A program made the position numbers and the translations under genes. 64,000 nucleotides of DNA from Camarhynchus parvulus (Eukaryota; Chordata; Aves; Passeriformes; Thraupidae): contig NC_044571.1 of assembly GCF_901933205.1 (NCBI RefSeq), positions 7,975,420 through 8,039,419 on the forward strand, written 5' to 3'. Below are positions 58,216 to 64,000 of the stretch, one piece after another; within the stretch, counting starts at the first letter, position 1; each line of letters begins with the position of its first letter. Below the pieces are notes generated by a model. It was given only the letters and a program-made list of their open reading frames with translations. It made no database searches and was not told the DNA's origin.

Positions 58216-61200
58216 AAACCACATGGTTCACCATGCATGTGCCCCCACAGAAGCTACTCCACAAGCTGACACTGGGATTATCCCACTGGTGCTGTGGAAT
58301 AACACTCTGACTTGCTGATCTGTGTAAACATCAGCTAGTAGGACAGATACATCTTGTTTACTTACATCTGTGCTCTGTCCTCCCATCAAAAGGAGGACAA
58401 GGACAAGGCAAAGAAAAGAGGTGTTTGTGTACGTGTGCCATCAATGATCTTGAAGAAAAAAAAGGAAAAATGGATGTATGCTTTAATTCCTTGGACAGCC
58501 TGTAAAGCTGACTGATACCTAGGGATTTAGCTATGTGAAAATAGCTATTTTGACAACAGTACTGTGTGAGAATTGAAGTGTAACTCCAAATACTACTGAG
58601 ACATCCTCTCCCCACACTGAAGCAGCTGCTTAAGCCTAGCTCAGTCTTTCTTGGCTGTCACCTCAGTGCCCAGAGGAGAGCTGCCAGCTCCAAGCTGAGA
58701 CTTAACCCGTGTTTGAACCCAGCTCTACCCTCTCCACCTGCTTTGCACTCAGAGTTCAAGTTTTCCAGTTCAGCTCTCGATTAAGGTGTCAGGACACCAC
58801 ACCAGAAGCTGCTCAGTGGCTCTCCCAGCAGCTGCTGCTGTGGAGAAGCAGCCTTTGTGTTCTCCACCATCACAGAGCTCCAGCAGCCAGCCAGGAGTCG
58901 GCTGGGAACCCAAACTCAGACCTTGGCTTTTGCCAGGCGACGCTTGGCCCCTGCAGTGGTCCCACTGTTTTCAGCTTGGCAGGAGTCTCCAAAGGGTGGT
59001 CTCTGGGTGTGCTTTCCTCTGCAAGTTAAAGGGGGCCAGGTAGGGGAGTCAGGCTTGCTGCAGAAGCTGCAGGACAGCAAGATCCCTGGCTCTGTGTGGG
59101 ACTGCTCCAGTGAGATCCCTGCAAGCTGAATTGGCTCAGAGTGGGTGTGGAAGCGTTTGGGTGTGAGTCAGTCAGGGATGTTTGTCCCAAGGGCCTACAA
59201 TGGGTCCTGTCCCTCTCACTTTGCAGTGTAGGCACAGTCCCACCCTTTCACAAAGCTCCAAGATGAATGTACAGGCCTAATATGCACATTCAGGGTAGCT
59301 CTGGATGCTTGGAAACAATAAATTCCTTATGATTTCTATGGGCTGGAATTTACCTTGGCAGCAAGTGTTGAGCTGGGTAGTGCCTTTCCTTTCATGGTAT
59401 CTCACAGACAGGGACCAGGGCAATCTTCAGAAATAAATTAATTCTTTTCTATGCGCTAGGTGCCCAGGTCCATCCACAGTTGGTCATAGTCAACTCCAAT
59501 TCATTTTAGATTTGAAAACACACTTGATAGCTGTGGAATAAGGTTTGTAAATTGCTTTTCTTGACACACTTTTGCATTTGTTTTTCTGCTTTGTTTTGTT
59601 GCAGATGGGTGCCTTAAAAAAACCCAGAGTTTGCCTACACACCTCCTGCCTCTTGCTCGCTGCACAGCTTGGCACAGCGTGGTACCATCCATGTGCAGCT
59701 CTTACCCAAGAGTCAGCTGCTCAAACAGGGAAAGGTTTCTGAAGATTTTCAGGGATAATGTTGAAGGAATCAACCTTTTATTCAAACACATTGTTGTTTG
59801 CAGCACGCAAATAGCACATCCTGGGCATCCTGGAAGAGGATTATTCCAGGTTGTTTAATTTAATTTCAAACTCCAGTGGCATTCATGGTGGGTAGTGACT
59901 GTGGACAGAGCTTACTGAGTCCCGAGGTGACCCATCAGCCATGCGGGTTTTGTTGTGCAGATTTACTTGGCTTGAGGGCAGATGAAAATTTTTGGGTCAG
60001 TTTGGTGGAGCACAGTAGCTCTCCTCCATCCTTTGAACTTTTAGGACTACAGACATCAGCAGAAAGTCACAGAGGTGACCCTGACCAGAGGATTTCCCAA
60101 GAGCCCTCTTTGCTTTCACAGCACACAGCACTGCACAGCCCCACAGTGTGCAGGGTGTTTGTGGGCAGCAGTGCCAGAGCTGAGCTCAGCACAGTCATGG
60201 CCCCGCAGGGGCACTGCTGCAGCTCTTCCCTTCTCCCCGGGGGACTGGAGACCTCAGTGAGCTGCAGTGTTCATCAGAAATGAGTTTCTTCTTCCTCATG
60301 GCCAAAGGGATTTGGGAGGGAGACACGAGATTCACTGTGCGCAGTGCAGAATGTGCCATGGCTCATACAGCTGTAAAAAGAAAATAAAACAAGAGGTTCT
60401 GCTTTGCATTCCATAAGAAATGTAAGACTGGCAGTGCCCTCCTGTGTCTCCAAACCCAGATCCATTACAGGCAAATGTGCTGCAAAATGCTGTTTATAAA
60501 CTTGGCAGGCTGTGTCTTAATTACAGGCTTTTGCCTAAACTCCCAAGGCCTCCCTGAATCCCCAGGGAGAGAGGCTCATGGAGATCCTCACTGCTCTGAG
60601 CTTTGTGGTGCACTACAGAGATGAAGTCAGCCAGAGAAAGCTGTGAGCATGAGGTGATCTTTGTAAGAGTCCAAGAAAAAAACCTGTCCTTTTCCCATCT
60701 TGTTTCAGTCCCTTTGGGCAGAGTTAGGAGCAGAGTCAGGCAGCTGCTCTTAAGTTGTGATTTTAGAAGCATCTTGCTTCTTTCTTTGGCACAAAGAACA
60801 ACAACAAAATCCACACAGCCTCAGCTCTTTCAAAGACTGATATTAAAGTTGAGGAGTGGAGGGAGCAGAGGGAGGAGATCAGCGGGGACTGGCCCAGAGA
60901 TGCCCAGTGTCCTGCAGAGGGCTGGAGAGAGGGACAGCCCCTGGCTGCTTCCCCATGTCCTCTCTCCCAGCCCTGGTGCTGGCAACTCAGCAGGAGCCAG
61001 AATATCCCTCCTGCATTATTGCTCTTCAGTGGTTTCCATACCTTCATTTTTAACTAAAGAGATCAAAGTCTTACTGTGATTCTCTTCACTTTTCCAAATT
61101 TTCCTCCTTACCTGAATTGCATGGGCATTCAAATAAATAAATAAAAGTATTTTTATTTTTTACTCCTCCATCCCATCCCAAGTCTTTGCCAGGGTGTCCC

Positions 61201-64000
61201 AGGTTGCCAATGCAGGCTCAGCCCAGTTCAGGGAGTGGCAGAGGGCAGCTTACAGCTGATGAAATGAAGATCACCTGTGCTGTGCAGGAACAAGTCAGCC
61301 CTGGAGAATTCATTCACGTGTCCTCCTGAGTGAGGGATGTCCTGAGCAACAATGTCCTATGTAGGAATACTTAATTCCATCAGAATAGTCTTGTCCATTT
61401 GTGCTACTCCAATGCTGGCAATAGCTGCAAATTAGAAAGGACTTTTTGAAGGATTGGAGTGCAGAGGCTACAATGCTTCAAAAAACAGAAACATGGCCAA
61501 AGCCAAATTTTAACAGAGACCAGAGAAGAAGAGCTTAAGGAGAAAAAAAAATGGAGTTGAGAATGCATATGTGTTTATTTTGCAGCTCAGATTAAGCTGC
61601 ATGTTACAGGGAAATTCATAAAGGAATTTGTCAGTATTTAAAGATTTCCGCTTTTTAGATTATTTTCCCCTCTGCCAAATAGTTAATTTAGGCTACAGTA
61701 ACCAATTACTCCCACACAGTGCTGGAAATGATGGCAAGTAGGACTTGTTTCACCACTTCCAACTATCTGAATATTTCAGCAGCTGTGGAATTTTTAAAGA
61801 ATCAGGTCTGTGGTGTGGAAGTGGCTGAACACAGTGTGGAAAGTAGAAATAAAGGTGATTCCTGTGCTGAGGATTTCCTGGGGACCTCTGGGTTAACAGA
61901 AAAAAAAATCAAACAAAGAAACAAAACAAAAAAGAATAAAAAATAAAACCAAACCAAACAAAAAAAAGGGGGGGGAAGGGAGCAGAGGAGGAAGCAAACT
62001 GCAGACTGGTTGTTTGTGCTGTTCCAGTCTGGACAGTCTGTCCCAGACAGGAAGCTGGTCTCATGACAGGATCATGACTGCAGTTGTGACATGTCAGGGG
62101 CTGCTTTCCAGAGGGATGTTCCTGGGATGGAGTGGTTTGTCTGGCAGCTATCCCCTCACCAGGAGCACAGGAGACTCCAGCTCTGCCCTGGGATGGCCGG
62201 GGAGGCAGAGCTGGAGGGAGCACTGCCCTGAAATCACTTTCTAAAATTTCAGGCTTCTCACTGCTGGTTTGGGTCCTGGGGAAGTGAGGAGTCAGCCCCT
62301 CTGACTCCCTGTGTCTCCCCTTTAGTGCTGACTCTTCCATTCCCTTGGATAAAACATGGCACTTAGGGACAAAGGTGAAATTAAAGTGACCCTTGGTTGG
62401 CACTGAGGCTGTTACACTCCAACAGCACTATTTGTGTCCTGCCTATTTTCCTAATTCACTTGTGCTTATTTTTGATGGATTATTTTGTTTTTCTCCAGAA
62501 GTAATACACATCAAAGACAGCTTCTGGTCAGCATCACCTGTGGGATGATAGTGGTATAGGCACAGTTTTCCTGCAGATTTTTTTCCTGGACATCTTTTTT
62601 TAGGTGGATGTATTCCTGTTCATCTTCTGAGTTCATAAATCCTCATTTTTACAAAATATTGAGCATACTTTTTTTTTCAGTCTTCTTTAAAATATGGAAA
62701 TAGCTTAACAATATTTTCACTTTTTATTAAAAGTACTGTTTTTAATGGGAGAGAGGAGGCTTCTCCCAAGGTTTCATTTGTAAAGACCCATATAACACCA
62801 TGTGTGTGCATGCAAACATGCAGGAAGGAGATCAAAACCATTTCATATATAGAGAAAGCTTATCTTAGTTTGTGCTTTTTCCAGTTAAGCCTCCTCACCC
62901 CATCTGCTTCTCTGCATGACTGACAACTGATTGCACTTCCTATTTCTAGCCTGTTTTCCTGTCAGGTTATCCAGAGCTGCTGCCATTTGGGTGCCACCAG
63001 GTTTCTCTGGGGAACATGACCCCATTCAGCCATGGAGCAGAGCCTCCCTGCTCTCAAGGAATCCACCACAGCTTGGACACAGCTCCCTGGAGATTTCCAG
63101 TGGGAAGAGCAGCACATTCACCGTGTGGCAGTGGTGGTTCAGCTCATCTGTCCCAAAGGAGTCAGAGGTGCTCTGAAGTTGGCAGCTCTGCTATGGGTAG
63201 CACCGGCAGCAGGATGTGGCTGCCTCTTGGCTCTGCAGCCTGCAGAAAAGTTGGGATGGGCTCATGTAAAATAATTGGTACAGCTGTTTTTATGTATTTT
63301 TCCTTTTTTTTTTTCCTACAGCAGAGTCTAAAAGTGACAGAAATAATTAAGAACTGTTTTTTTCTTTCCAAGCTGGTGCTGTACCAGTCAAGATTTTGAT
63401 TGATCACCTGCTGTAGGGTGTGGCTGGAGCTCCCATTTAGCTCTCCAGTGTTCCAAATGCTCTGACTGCAGCAGACTTTTTTTAATATCAATTGCTTGGG
63501 TACTTGGACCATGCCATTGAAAAGAAGTATTTAAATGCAGGTGTTGATCAGGTGAGTAGATTGGCAGCACTGAAGTAATTCAAGTCTGTGACTTTACAGT
63601 GCTGGCCATCAGCTACCGCTTAAAATATTGTGAATTTATTTACCTTAGCACTGCTTCTGTCTCCCTGGCTAATGAAAAGCATATGCTGACTAGATTAAGG
63701 ACATGTAAATTTGTCATCACAAATTCATGCACTGGAGCATAATTAAGTGGAATTTGACTGCTTTTGTGATTTTGTGCAACCATCAATTTTGTTTCCCTTA
63801 TGAAACATTTAAAACATTTTATGATGCGTACTCATGCCAAGAACTTAGCTATGTATTTTTGTTTATGTTGGGTGGCATCAACAACAACAATAAATTTGAC
63901 TGCCAGAGTCCTTCAGTGTGAATCCATCCTTCAACAACAGAGGAATTTCTTTAAACTCTGAAAGCACATGAGCAAGGCAAGTCTCTATTTAAGGATGGGA
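58216..64000. other. Intergenic, no gene seen
   Basis: About 5.8 kb with overlapping short frames (longest 164 codons) that match nothing I know. Low-complexity A-rich sequence followed by a G-run lies at 61900-61980. The next gene is presumably outside the window. Confidence 0.5.

Noticed and set aside
57781..58269. 162-codon open frame on the + strand
   Set aside because: It is the antisense of a CR1 fragment.
60603..61079. 158-codon open frame on the + strand
   Set aside because: No recognisable domain, no conserved splice context and overlapping frames on the other strand.
61909..62403. 164-codon open frame on the - strand
   Set aside because: It runs into an A-rich/G-run low-complexity tract and resembles no known protein.

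Overview
The window looks like nuclear DNA from a bird, most likely a songbird (passerine). It carries one complete vertebrate gene, several CR1 LINE fragments (the dominant bird retrotransposon), and solo LTRs of types I recognise from passerine genomes. The species assignment is inference from repeat recognition; the gene call is firm.

The gene is MED14, the architectural subunit of the Mediator complex, on the + strand. I could place all 31 coding exons (18613-52445) by reading through splice sites in frame. They join into an open reading frame of 4338 nt (1445 aa plus stop), close to the roughly 1450 aa of mammalian MED14. Every intron reads GT-AG except intron 17, which is GC-AG. The promoter is a CpG-rich segment (about 18270-18830) with GC boxes, an ETS-like site, a short upstream ORF and a near-perfect Kozak start. 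The 3' UTR ends near an AATAAA at 52944.

Layout: 1-17.7 kb is intergenic with no supported gene. It holds an LTR-like repeat (2.9-3.4 kb), a solo LTR with a perfect 6-bp target duplication (6962-7346), two convergent CR1 fragments (14.2-15.0 kb), and a pair of 76-bp inverted repeats enclosing a 47-bp minisatellite (15.05-15.9 kb). A CR1 copy (17.74-18.27 kb) directly abuts the MED14 promoter. MED14 introns hold further CR1 pieces: intron 1, intron 2 (with reverse-transcriptase coding remnants), intron 11 and intron 16 (with the FADD catalytic box). From 53 to 64 kb is intergenic again, with a GC-rich segment split by a second solo LTR (55837-56452, 4-bp target duplication) and an antisense CR1 (57.5-58.2 kb).

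I found no new multi-gene system. The observations most worth checking are a tandemly duplicated 3' splice site before the last MED14 exon (upstream copy would give a truncated C terminus), the inverted-repeat/minisatellite structure, the GC-AG intron, and an abrupt rise in third-position GC in exon 21.
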